The notes below the pieces were generated by a model. It was given only the letters and a program-made list of their open reading frames with translations, was not told the DNA's origin and made no database searches. Both the position numbers and the translations under genes were made by a program. A stretch of DNA of 56,225 bases from Lachnospiraceae bacterium (GTDB lineage Bacteria; Bacillota; Clostridia; Lachnospirales; Lachnospiraceae), in the NCBI GenBank assembly GCA_015057435.1, contig SVEJ01000017.1:1-56225 (forward strand), read 5' to 3'. Positions 25,898-34,721 of this stretch are shown here, in pieces; the stretch's first letter is position 1, and each line of letters begins with the position of its first letter.

Positions 25898-28285
25898 ATG
25901 AGGAATCGAAAAGTTGTATTGCTGTTAGTAGTGCTACTTGTTTGTATTGTAATATGTATACTTTTGGCAAATACTTGGAACAATGATAAGTTAGTAAAAA
26001 ATTCCAGTGATAATGCTATTACTAGATATGAGTGGTTGGTGATGCTGTGTGACCAGTTCGGTGTTGAGCCGGATGAAAAGAACGAACCATATTTTCACGA
26101 TGTAACAAAGGAAGATGTTCATTATGGTTATGTGCAGTCCGCGGTTCAGTGGGAAATGATAGAGGGTGGCGGCACATTTGATGGTGAGAAACCTGCATCT
26201 GGACGCTTTATTGCACTTACAGCAATGAAAGCAATCGGAGAATATAAAGTAAAGATATATTTAGGCGCATTAACAAAAATTAAGGATAAGGACTATTTAC
26301 AGATCGCTGATGATGAAGCGATTATAACGAAAGAGCAATGGAAAGATAACTTTACAAAAAACGAGTGTGAAACTATCTTAGAACAATTCGGGCGTTTGTT
26401 TACTGAAACGATGTGGGGAGAGTCTGTTTCAGAGGTGGTCTATAGCGATAAGGTTGCAGAAGTGCGTGATTGGGATATTGTTAGTTATGTTGGTGATAAT
26501 CAGATAGAAATTAACAAAGAAATTGCAAAAGATTTATCCAAAGATATGATTATTGTGTATCAACAGAAAAATTCGGATTTAAAGGTTGCAAGACGCATAA
26601 CGGATATCAACAAAGGTTTGCTGACATTGGATGAACCTGAAATAAGCGAAGTGATAGATTCCTTAATGGTATCGGATATGACTACAGTTAATGTTGATGA
26701 TATTTTGCAATACAATAATGTTACAGAACCTATATCTGCCAATGCTTCTTATCGTACCCTGTTGGCTGATAATCAGGCTAGTGTCAGAGAAGTGGGTAAT
26801 CTGGTTAATAGCAAAGGCTTTAGCATATCAATTGATTACGAAAGTGGAAGTTCAGAAGCCGCAACTGCAACAATTACCGATAATGATACGAATGTGTCAT
26901 ATGTTTTTCCGGTGGACTTTGGACAAATGGATAAAGAGATGGATACCGATATTCATGCTACTGTAGAGTTTGATAAGATAAAGATTGGTACACAGCTTAT
27001 ATATAGTAGAGAAGATGGTGTTCAATATCTAGACTTACAAACAGATGCAAATATGAAGATGTCTGGTGAGATGCAGTTAGAGGGAGAACAGAAAATTAAG
27101 ATTTTCGAAACAGTAGCTCCTCTAGGCGGATGTGTTGTGGGGGTAAATTTAGAAGTATATTTGGTGTTAAATCAAAGTGGTAACATTTCTTTGCAGGTGG
27201 ACATACCGATGCAGAGTAAGGTGTACTATGAAAAAGATAAGGGCTTTCGTACATATAATTATCCAGACAATGAACCAGACGCATCTATTACTGTGAATTG
27301 TGAGGCAAAACTATTGGACCGTTTAGAAGCGATAGTTGTGATTCTTGGTGTGTGTAATGTTATGGATGCAGAGTTCGATGTGGGTACTGTAGCTACAGCC
27401 GAGATGAAAATTCGTGAAGATGATTCTTTACAATGTATGGACATTGATATAGCATTTCCTGTTGTTACATTACAAGTTTGTGGCGATGATGACAAAGAGA
27501 CTTTTTTGGGAGAACTGGGGTTGTCTGCTGAATGGGAGATGGTAACAGCAGAGGAGGCTTTTTTGAAAGAATCATTACACTACGAATTAACTCCGGAGGG
27601 AAGTGGTTTTGTAGAAGAATGTACATATAAGCAGAATGCTCAAGAAGAAGCGATATTGACGGATAATGAAACATCTCAAAACACGTCTGTGAATTCGAAT
27701 ACTTACCAAACAAAATATGCGGATGTGAACATGATTCCGGCGGCGAAAATGCGATTTGAATATCCAGATAACTGGACGGTTGTTTCGGAAGTTGTTAATG
27801 GTGAACATTATGTAGGCGAAGAGGTTATATTACAAAATGAGAGAGGTGTAACCATTACATTTATTCAGTTGGAAACAACAGTGACAAATTATTCTCGAAT
27901 AATGGGGCGGGTAAAAATAGAAAAGGTTGCGGACTCGTCTTTCATTCCGGGTTGGGTTTCGGGAACGGACCATTCTGAATTGGGATCATTCATGGTGGCA
28001 AAAATTAAGGATACAGGATATTTATTTATGGACACAGATACGGATTTCCACGATGAAGACGGTTCTACATACTATGCAGTTGTTCCGGAAACTTATGTGG
28101 GTGACGAGGTTTCTACAAGACCGTGTGCAGATTATTTGAAAGCATATGATTGTATGTTTTTTGAGTATACTGGGACTTATGCATTTTTTGCAGAAGCTCC
28201 GGATGGAAAATTCTCATCACAGGAAGAAAAAGAAGTGATAGAGATTCTTTCTAGCTTTTATCATTACCAGGAAGTATATGAATAG
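25898..28285 (+). CDS. Membrane-anchored protein with SLH-like N-terminal region
   Basis: The 795-residue product has an N-terminal hydrophobic anchor (about 6-25) that could also be a signal sequence without a clear cleavage site. Residues about 40-115 (ITRYEWLVMLCDQFGV, FHDVTK, YVQSAVQWEMI, then FDGEKPASGRFIALTAM) match the pattern of S-layer homology domains, which often bind wall polymers. The long remainder is beta-rich and unrecognised. It has a KIKIGTQLIYS-type strand region, a Thr/Asn-rich linker near 585-605 and a compact C-terminal domain with FEYPDNWTVVSE. The next gene starts 15 bases after the stop, behind its own AGGAGG. Confidence 0.7.
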   Translation: MRNRKVVLLLVVLLVCIVICILLANTWNNDKLVKNSSDNAITRYEWLVMLCDQFGVEPDEKNEPYFHDVTKEDVHYGYVQSAVQWEMIEGGGTFDGEKPASGRFIALTAMKAIGEYKVKIYLGALTKIKDKDYLQIADDEAIITKEQWKDNFTKNECETILEQFGRLFTETMWGESVSEVVYSDKVAEVRDWDIVSYVGDNQIEINKEIAKDLSKDMIIVYQQKNSDLKVARRITDINKGLLTLDEPEISEVIDSLMVSDMTTVNVDDILQYNNVTEPISANASYRTLLADNQASVREVGNLVNSKGFSISIDYESGSSEAATATITDNDTNVSYVFPVDFGQMDKEMDTDIHATVEFDKIKIGTQLIYSREDGVQYLDLQTDANMKMSGEMQLEGEQKIKIFETVAPLGGCVVGVNLEVYLVLNQSGNISLQVDIPMQSKVYYEKDKGFRTYNYPDNEPDASITVNCEAKLLDRLEAIVVILGVCNVMDAEFDVGTVATAEMKIREDDSLQCMDIDIAFPVVTLQVCGDDDKETFLGELGLSAEWEMVTAEEAFLKESLHYELTPEGSGFVEECTYKQNAQEEAILTDNETSQNTSVNSNTYQTKYADVNMIPAAKMRFEYPDNWTVVSEVVNGEHYVGEEVILQNERGVTITFIQLETTVTNYSRIMGRVKIEKVADSSFIPGWVSGTDHSELGSFMVAKIKDTGYLFMDTDTDFHDEDGSTYYAVVPETYVGDEVSTRPCADYLKAYDCMFFEYTGTYAFFAEAPDGKFSSQEEKEVIEILSSFYHYQEVYE

Positions 28286-28300
28286 GAGGATTTAAATAAA

Positions 28301-30091
28301 ATGAGTAATATTAAAATAATTAAAAAAATGTTGTGTGGAATAACTTTTTTGTTGGCGATAACTTTTATATTTGGTTATGAAGGAAAGTATCAATATGTAA
28401 AGGCAAATGAAATAATAGAAGAGTTGAGTTATGATTATGAACTTACAGAGCCATTTATTGATATTGCAAACAGTAGTGTATCATACAGTGGAGAAATATA
28501 TGATTATGTTGAATGGAAAATCAAATTAGTGCAAGAATATGAAGACGTCAGTCTGGATATGACACTTAGAGCACCTAATGGAAATATAATAAGTATTAAT
28601 AATTCTTCGGATGATTATGAAATAGACGAAAATGGATGCTATACGTTAAGTTATTGGGTTTCAGAATCGGGTGCAGGAGATGGTGTGTATCAAATCAATC
28701 GCATTGAGATAAATGTAGGGGATGATTATTGTACAGTCACTAATGGATATAATGGAATGGATCTTAGTAGTTTAAGTTTTACTGTAAATGGACAGAAACA
28801 AGATATAACCGCACCGGTAATTGACAAAGATAATATTGTGATTTGCAAGGAAGAAAAGTCTTACGGAACACAAGTACAAGTTCAAATTCCGATTAAGGAA
28901 GATGAAAGTGGAATTCAAGAAATGCATGTAGGATATGGCTATTATTCCGAAGATTGGGGAGGTTGGCTTTTTGGAACCTCGCGAGGAACAATTCAAGGTA
29001 GTGTGAGACCAAACCCGTTAGGAGTTGCTACTGAAGGGTTCGATTTGTCGGATTTTGAAGAGGGAATCGTGTATGCAATTAATTTTGTTAAGGTGATTGA
29101 TTGGGCAGGGAATACAACAATAATAAAATTAGCCCCAGACACTATAGATGAGCTTAAGGAAGTAGATGCTGTACCAGAACAATATCGTTTCACGACAGAT
29201 AATCTTCATGTTCATACATATTCTGAGGAATGGACGATTGACATGTTACCAACCTGTTCAGAAGATGGATGGAAGTCTCGTCATTGTACAACACCAGGTT
29301 GTATTGGCGCATGTGATTTTGAGGATTTTTCATATCCAGTTGAACATGTGTATGGAGAATGGAAAGTAATAAAGGAAGCGACTTGTAAGGAAGCCGGATT
29401 AAAAGAAAGCTATTGTTCTGTCTGTGAGAAAAAGATAACAGAAGAGATACCGATAACGGAACAACATGTCTATGGAGAATGGGTGATAACAAAAGAAGCT
29501 ACTTGTAATGAAAATGGTTCAAGAGAAAGAAACTGTTCTGTGTGTGGTACAAAGGAAACAGAAGAGATTACTGCCACCGGTTATACCAAAGGTGTAGAGT
29601 TGGCAAAGGGGAATAATATTTACGTTATTTCAGCAATCAATGGGACAACAGGAGCGGTTACATATAAAGGTGCTACCCAAAAGACAAAAACAGTAAAAGT
29701 ACCTGACACAGTTACAATAGATAGCATTACATACAAAGTAACTGGTATTGTAGACAATGCCCTTGCTAATAATACGAAAGTCACTAAAGTTGTAATTGGA
29801 AAAAATGTAACCTCTATCGGAAAGAATGCATTTAAGAAGTGTACTAAATTAAAGACAGTAGAAATCAAATCTACAAAGCTGAATAAAATTGGTGTAAATG
29901 CGTTCTATGGTGCAAAGAAGCTTACCAAGATTACCTTAAAGACAACAAAGCTTACAAAGAAGTCGATTGGTAAGAATGCGCTGAAAGGAACGAATAAGAA
30001 ATTGGTAATTAAGGTTCCAAAGAGCAAAGTTAAGACGTATAAAACCTATTTCAAGAATAAGGGTAATAAAACCGTGAAGGTGAAGAAATAA
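28301..30091 (+). CDS. Secreted protein with His/Cys repeats and lysine-rich C-terminal LRRs
   Basis: The 596-residue product has a signal sequence (about 10-34). Residues 40-170 are beta-rich. An Ig-like stretch at about 170-285 ends in KVIDWAGNTT, a pattern typical of bacterial Ig folds. Three His/Cys units follow (about 300-425), with HVHTYSEEW, HVYGEWK and HVYGEWV openings, EATC, and CSVCEKK or CSVCGTK closings; these resemble zinc-knuckle-like repeats but are shorter than those in the giant protein. BspA-type LRRs (IGKNAFKKCTKLKTVEI) and a basic tail (residues 450-596) end the protein. A terminator follows. The shared architecture with 5108-16594 suggests a common location at the cell surface. 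Confidence 0.85.
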   Translation: MSNIKIIKKMLCGITFLLAITFIFGYEGKYQYVKANEIIEELSYDYELTEPFIDIANSSVSYSGEIYDYVEWKIKLVQEYEDVSLDMTLRAPNGNIISINNSSDDYEIDENGCYTLSYWVSESGAGDGVYQINRIEINVGDDYCTVTNGYNGMDLSSLSFTVNGQKQDITAPVIDKDNIVICKEEKSYGTQVQVQIPIKEDESGIQEMHVGYGYYSEDWGGWLFGTSRGTIQGSVRPNPLGVATEGFDLSDFEEGIVYAINFVKVIDWAGNTTIIKLAPDTIDELKEVDAVPEQYRFTTDNLHVHTYSEEWTIDMLPTCSEDGWKSRHCTTPGCIGACDFEDFSYPVEHVYGEWKVIKEATCKEAGLKESYCSVCEKKITEEIPITEQHVYGEWVITKEATCNENGSRERNCSVCGTKETEEITATGYTKGVELAKGNNIYVISAINGTTGAVTYKGATQKTKTVKVPDTVTIDSITYKVTGIVDNALANNTKVTKVVIGKNVTSIGKNAFKKCTKLKTVEIKSTKLNKIGVNAFYGAKKLTKITLKTTKLTKKSIGKNALKGTNKKLVIKVPKSKVKTYKTYFKNKGNKTVKVKK

Positions 30092-30142
30092 GATTATTAA
30101 AAATGTGAAAGTGTTAAAATAATACCGTTTATACGAGTTAAT

Positions 30143-30178
30143 AAAGGCAAGTTAGATTTCTCTCAACTTGCCTTTTTA
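30143..30178 (+). terminator. Terminator after the His/Cys-LRR protein gene
   Basis: AAAGGCAAGTT (30143-30153) pairs exactly with AACTTGCCTTT (30165-30175) across an 11-base loop and runs into five T residues. Confidence 0.85.
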
Positions 30179-30190
30179 CACTTTGCTTTC

Positions 30191-30219
30191 TTGACAGAAA
30201 ATGTAGAAACAATCATAAT
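30191..30219 (+). promoter_or_regulatory. Strong sigma-A promoter of the BspA-like gene
   Basis: A perfect TTGACA (30191-30196) is followed after exactly 17 bases by CATAAT (30214-30219). Transcription should start near 30226. This places an in-frame TTG at 30241 too close for a ribosome binding site and supports the GTG start at 30265. Confidence 0.8.
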
Positions 30220-30264
30220 AAGTTTATACATAATAAATGCTTGTTTTTACGGAGGAGAAGAGTT

Positions 30265-32505
30265 GTGAAAAGATACAGTGTATGGATGAGATTGAGTGTT
30301 TTATTGTTAGGGTTATTTACAATCTTTAATTATTCCACAATTAGCCAAGCGGAAGAGATTGATGGAATTGTTTATACAGGAACAGGTAGTATTGTTATCA
30401 CCGATTATACAGGAACTGCATCAAACTTAGATTTGTCTGAATACTTTCAGGAGGCAACAGAGATTACCATCAAGGCTTGGGCTTTTGCAGGTACTACTAT
30501 AACCAGTATTGTGTTACCGGAAAATGTTGTGTCAATTGGAGAAAGCGCCTTTGATTCCAGTAGTATACAAACCATAACCTTTTCGGCTAATACAAAGTCT
30601 TTAGCCTTGGGAAAGAATGTATTTAAGGACTGTGCGAATCTGACAGGGTTGGACATACCAGATTGCGTTACCGTGATTCCGGAAGGTTTGTGTGATGATT
30701 GCACATCCTTATTGAGCGTTTCTTTGCCAGATAATTGTACGTCCATTGGAGGTTCAGCATTTTATAATTGTACTTCTCTAGCTAGCGTGTCAATACCTGC
30801 AACTTGTACTTCTGTTGGTGGTAGTGCATTTTGTTTTTGCAAACAATTACAAAGTGTTATTTTCGAGGAAACTGAAAATAGTGATAGAACATTAATTCTT
30901 GGAACAAAAGTGTTTGAAAGCTGTGATGCGTTAACGACGATTTCTATACCGGAAGGATGTACTAGTATTTCCACCAATGCATTTTGGTCTTGTGATAGTC
31001 TACGTTCTGTTACAATACCAGAGAGCTGTACTTCCATATCCAACAATGTGTTTGCCTATTGCAAATCTTTAAGTCAAATTAATTCGAGCAACCCACAGGA
31101 AGCAATACTTCCTTCAAATTGTACCTCTATTGGTTCCACGGCGTTTCAAGAATGTACAAGTTTGAAAAATATAGAAATACCGGAAGCATGTGCTAGTGTT
31201 GGAACGGAAGCATTTGCAGGTTGTACCGGATTGAATCAGGTTGTGTTTGTAAATGCAGATACGTCTATTGAAGAAGATGCATTTCCAACTACGCAAAAAG
31301 CTCCTGATATAGTGTTCTATTGTACCAATGTTGGAAGCGTTACTATTTATGCAGAGAATGCCAGTCTTAATTGTGAAAGCAGTGTGCAAACCATAACGGT
31401 TACAAGCTTGCCTAATGTAAGAGAATATATGTATAGTGCCAATGGTGAACTGGATTTAACTGGTCTTAAGGTGAAAGCATCTATCCTATCCTTATCTGCG
31501 GAGACTGGTTATGTGAATAAAGAGGTGAACTTAGCTGATTGTATTATTAGTAGCTTTGACAGTACACAGGCAGGAAAACAGATAATTACCATTACATACG
31601 GTGGAAAACAGGCAAGTTTTGATGTAAAGGTTTATTATGATATAAATAATACAACAGTAACCGTTCAACCTGTTACATATACAGGAAGTGCAGTTGTTCC
31701 AAGCTTTGTTGTGTATGGCAATGATACAGAACAGGCATTGGTTTATGAAACGGATTTTCTCTATACTTGTCAGAATAATATCAAAGTGGGAGATGAAGCG
31801 ACAATCACCCTAATTGGAATTGGCGCATATAAAGGCGAGAAGACAGTTACATTTTCAATTGTTTCTAGTGAAGGTTTGAACGAATCTGATGGTAATGGTG
31901 ATTCACAAAATGCAAATAATGGCGAATCAAACGATACAGATAATGGTGGAACATCCTCAAGTGGAACAGACGACGGGGGTAATTCTTCTGGTGGAACAAC
32001 AAACTCTTCAACCCCAGAAACTCCACAAAACGGTAAGACCTATACCTACAAGAAGATGCTCTACAAGGTTACAGGTTCTTCAACAGTCACTTTCGTGAAA
32101 ACTGTTGACAAGAATGTGAAGAAGATTACAATTCCGTCGAAGGTAAAGATCTTAGGCAAGACCTTTAAAGTAACCAAGATTAACAAGAAAGCATGTTATG
32201 GTTGCAAAAAGTTAACGACAGTTACGATTGGTGATAATGTGACGGTTATTGGTAACCAATCATTTGCAAAATGTAAGAAGCTAAAAACTGTGATTGTGGG
32301 AAAAAATGTTACTACGATAGAAAAGCAAGCTTTTGCGAATGATAAGGCGTTAAGAAAATTTAAAATACGAAGCACGAAGCTTAAAACGGTAAAAAAAGGC
32401 GTGTTTAAGGGATTAAATGTAAAAAAAGTTAAAATTAGGGTAACGACAAAAAAAGCACAAAAACCATGTGAAAAATTGTTTGGCAAGAAATCGGTTTGGA
32501 AATAA
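30265..32505 (+). CDS. Secreted BspA-like LRR surface protein
   Basis: GTG 30265 lies seven bases after GGAGGAG. The 746-residue product has a signal peptide (cleavage likely after SQA, about residue 28). BspA-type leucine-rich repeats follow (about 70-340: units such as SIGGSAFYNCTSLASVSIP with conserved N/C at the turn). Next come two bacterial Ig-like domains (about 380-455 with VREYMYSANGELDLTGLKV; 465-540 with VTYTGSAVVPS), a Ser/Gly/Asn/Asp-rich linker (about 542-588), and a second LRR block with a Lys-rich end (about 600-746). BspA proteins are adhesins or host-interaction proteins in oral and gut bacteria. Its stop is one base from the stop of the convergent kinase gene. Confidence 0.9.
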   Translation: MKRYSVWMRLSVLLLGLFTIFNYSTISQAEEIDGIVYTGTGSIVITDYTGTASNLDLSEYFQEATEITIKAWAFAGTTITSIVLPENVVSIGESAFDSSSIQTITFSANTKSLALGKNVFKDCANLTGLDIPDCVTVIPEGLCDDCTSLLSVSLPDNCTSIGGSAFYNCTSLASVSIPATCTSVGGSAFCFCKQLQSVIFEETENSDRTLILGTKVFESCDALTTISIPEGCTSISTNAFWSCDSLRSVTIPESCTSISNNVFAYCKSLSQINSSNPQEAILPSNCTSIGSTAFQECTSLKNIEIPEACASVGTEAFAGCTGLNQVVFVNADTSIEEDAFPTTQKAPDIVFYCTNVGSVTIYAENASLNCESSVQTITVTSLPNVREYMYSANGELDLTGLKVKASILSLSAETGYVNKEVNLADCIISSFDSTQAGKQIITITYGGKQASFDVKVYYDINNTTVTVQPVTYTGSAVVPSFVVYGNDTEQALVYETDFLYTCQNNIKVGDEATITLIGIGAYKGEKTVTFSIVSSEGLNESDGNGDSQNANNGESNDTDNGGTSSSGTDDGGNSSGGTTNSSTPETPQNGKTYTYKKMLYKVTGSSTVTFVKTVDKNVKKITIPSKVKILGKTFKVTKINKKACYGCKKLTTVTIGDNVTVIGNQSFAKCKKLKTVIVGKNVTTIEKQAFANDKALRKFKIRSTKLKTVKKGVFKGLNVKKVKIRVTTKKAQKPCEKLFGKKSVWK

Positions 32506-32506
32506 G

Positions 32507-34057
32507 TTAATTGATGTCAACGGGATATTCATCCGGTTCGACTTGGACGTCTACATCATAGGAGTCATCTTTCTTAGATTTTTTCGAAGTGGTAGTTTTC
32601 GAACTGCCACTTTTTTTATTGGAATTATTCTGTGAAGCAGAAGGCGTATTGTTCGCTGTGTTCGCCTCTGTCTTTTCTTCTGTAGTAGGTTCTGCCCCTT
32701 TGCTGATTGTTAATAAAACACTGTTTACACTGCCTTTCGTGAAATCTGTTCCGCCTTTGATGCTTTGCGCAATAACTGTGTTATAAGGTGCATCATTATA
32801 GATCCATTCTGTCTGTATTTTTATGGAATTATCCATGATAGAAATGGTGTTCTTAGCTGTTTCATAGGTTTTTCCGGTAAAGTCTACCATTGTACAGATT
32901 GTTTCGGCTGGCGTTTGGGTAGAGGCTTGTGCTGTGCTTTCTGTAGTGTTTTCGGATGTAATGGATGTGTTGTTTTGTTCAGTTGTATCTTTGAAATTGC
33001 TTGCCAAGTAAATGCCACCTGCGAAAAGCACAACAAAAAGAAATGCCACAAGAATTGTCTTGTGCCATGCTTTTCGTGACGGTTTCTTCATATCGGCATG
33101 TTTCATGACGGTCTTATTCTCTTCTAACTGCTTTTGATAATCTCTTCGTTTTGAATCCATTTCGATTGGCGGAATGATGAGTGCCTGATAGAGAGATTCC
33201 ATGTTTTGAAAACGCTCGGCAGCATTGATTTTCATACCCTTTTCGATAGCGGCAGCCTGCCAGGAACTAATGTCGGCATGTTCGGCAAGCGGCGGAAGGT
33301 CATCATTTTGTATACGACGAATAGACTCTGAAGGAGCAAATCCTGTAAGCGTCATATACATGGTTGCACAAAGTGCATAGATATCTGTCCATGCGCCTTG
33401 TTTGCCGTCTGAAAGATATTGTTCCGGTGGAGCATATCCTGATTTTAATATAACAGTCATTGTTTTGTCGTCGTGACAATTTTCTATGCTGGCAGCACCA
33501 AAGTCGATTAAGTGTAACTGATTATCGATGCCAACCATCAGATTTTCAGGGCTGATATCACGATGGATCAATCCCTTTTTGTGCACCTGGATTAATGCCT
33601 GAATGACCGGTTTCACAAGCGGCAATAATTCAGCAAATGATAGCGCACCATTTTCTTTGACATACTGCTTCAGTGTGATTCCGTCAATATATTCCATGAC
33701 AAGATAAACAGTACCGTTGGCCTCGATAACATCTTTGACAGAAACGATACTGTTTAAATTCTGAAATTCTTTTAATATACTTGCCTCATTGAGAAAATGA
33801 CGACGTCCTTTTTCGAATGCATCTTTCATTCCGTAAAGCGGAACAACTTGATAGCAAGGTTCGTCATTATATACTCGATGTGCCAGTCCGGTTGGAAAAT
33901 ATTCTTTGATGGCAACACGTTCACCGGTAGTAGTAAATGTTCCGGAATAAGTGATACCAAATCCACCCTCACCTAGAATTTTCTCGATTATGTAATTGTG
34001 CGGTAATACAGTCCCTTCCCCTAATATATGAGAAGGTTGAGCATCCACTGCTTTCAT
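32507..34057 (-). CDS. Hanks-type Ser/Thr protein kinase with one PASTA domain
   Basis: The 516-residue product has a kinase domain (about 20-285). It shows the glycine loop LGEGGFG, the ATP lysine in VAIKEYFP (near 51), the catalytic loop HRDISPENLM (near 165), the metal loop LIDFGAA and the APPEQY P+1 loop. A membrane helix lies at about 333-353. An external part has a Thr/Ser-rich linker and one PASTA-like unit (about 389-459: MVDFTGKTYETAKN..., ending LLTISKGA), then a Ser/Thr/Lys- and Asp-rich tail. PASTA kinases sense muropeptides or lipid II and control wall growth; most have several PASTA units, so one is short. Gene order places two FHA proteins upstream, likely phosphothreonine readers. 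No PP2C phosphatase gene is visible. Confidence 0.9.
   Translation of the reverse strand: MKAVDAQPSHILGEGTVLPHNYIIEKILGEGGFGITYSGTFTTTGERVAIKEYFPTGLAHRVYNDEPCYQVVPLYGMKDAFEKGRRHFLNEASILKEFQNLNSIVSVKDVIEANGTVYLVMEYIDGITLKQYVKENGALSFAELLPLVKPVIQALIQVHKKGLIHRDISPENLMVGIDNQLHLIDFGAASIENCHDDKTMTVILKSGYAPPEQYLSDGKQGAWTDIYALCATMYMTLTGFAPSESIRRIQNDDLPPLAEHADISSWQAAAIEKGMKINAAERFQNMESLYQALIIPPIEMDSKRRDYQKQLEENKTVMKHADMKKPSRKAWHKTILVAFLFVVLFAGGIYLASNFKDTTEQNNTSITSENTTESTAQASTQTPAETICTMVDFTGKTYETAKNTISIMDNSIKIQTEWIYNDAPYNTVIAQSIKGGTDFTKGSVNSVLLTISKGAEPTTEEKTEANTANNTPSASQNNSNKKSGSSKTTTSKKSKKDDSYDVDVQVEPDEYPVDIN
32588..32617 (+). terminator. TTCG-loop terminator of the BspA-like gene, inside the opposing kinase gene
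   Basis: AGTGGTAGTT and AACTGCCACT form a ten-pair stem with one G-U pair across a TTCG tetraloop and run into seven T residues. It lies 82 bases past the stop of the plus-strand gene and within the coding sequence of the minus-strand kinase, where the same bases encode a Ser/Thr/Lys-rich stretch. The reverse strand has an A-rich flank instead of a T-run, so it should act on the plus strand only. Confidence 0.8.
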
Positions 34058-34131
34058 CTATGTAACTCCTGCATTTGTAAAATTTCATGGTTTGTCTTCT
34101 TTGAATAGTAATTTTTCCATCAACCGTTCGT

Positions 34132-34674
34132 TTACTTTTGGGCAGAATCTGTCCAACGAAACTGTTCATCACAAAATGGAATGAAGCATAAATCGCATTC
34201 GCCTAATGTGAGTATATCACGATTTGATAAGATTTGTGTAAATGTTTTTTTGACAGTTTGATGGTTGTATTGCACAGGTGCAACGGTGTTTGGTTCGACG
34301 CAAAGCGTAAAAAGGTTTGTATCGGATTCGTAAGTGATGATTGCATGGTTTTCCCTTGAAACGCTTGGCTCTCGGAATAACGCAACATCCATGTGCGGTG
34401 CACGTCCGATGCGGTTGCTTCCCTCTGTCAATGTGAAACTTTCCCCTTTCATTTCGCCTTCTATGCAGACAAGCCATCCGGTAATGCGTCTGTGTCCGAT
34501 TTTTTGATAATCCCGTAACACAACTTCATCGGGGATGACGGTTTCTATCTTATTCTGGTTTGTGCCAAGTATATTGGAAACTTTGACATCAGCCGCTACG
34601 TTTGCACAGTGTGGGCATGAATCAAATTTATCAGAATCATAATAATGTTCATTTTCGCATTTTATTAGGTTCAT
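34132..34674 (-). CDS. FHA-domain protein with N-terminal zinc-ribbon-like motif
   Basis: The 180-residue protein starts with IKCENEHYYDSDKFDSCPHC (about residues 4-23), a Cys-His-Cys-Cys arrangement resembling a small zinc ribbon. A forkhead-associated domain covers about 64-170. Its phosphothreonine-binding residues are visible as NRIGRAP, then SVSRENHAII, and a later Asn-containing loop, although the usual NG pair before the last strands is not obvious. It lies between the LytTR-FHA gene and the kinase gene on the same strand (gaps of 47 and 74 bases), so it is probably a substrate or adaptor of the kinase. It has no signal peptide. Confidence 0.85.
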   Translation of the reverse strand: MNLIKCENEHYYDSDKFDSCPHCANVAADVKVSNILGTNQNKIETVIPDEVVLRDYQKIGHRRITGWLVCIEGEMKGESFTLTEGSNRIGRAPHMDVALFREPSVSRENHAIITYESDTNLFTLCVEPNTVAPVQYNHQTVKKTFTQILSNRDILTLGECDLCFIPFCDEQFRWTDSAQK

Positions 34675-34721
34675 AAGAATCTCCCTCTCATCAATTGTGT
34701 TCTTCTCCGGTTAGAATTGGA

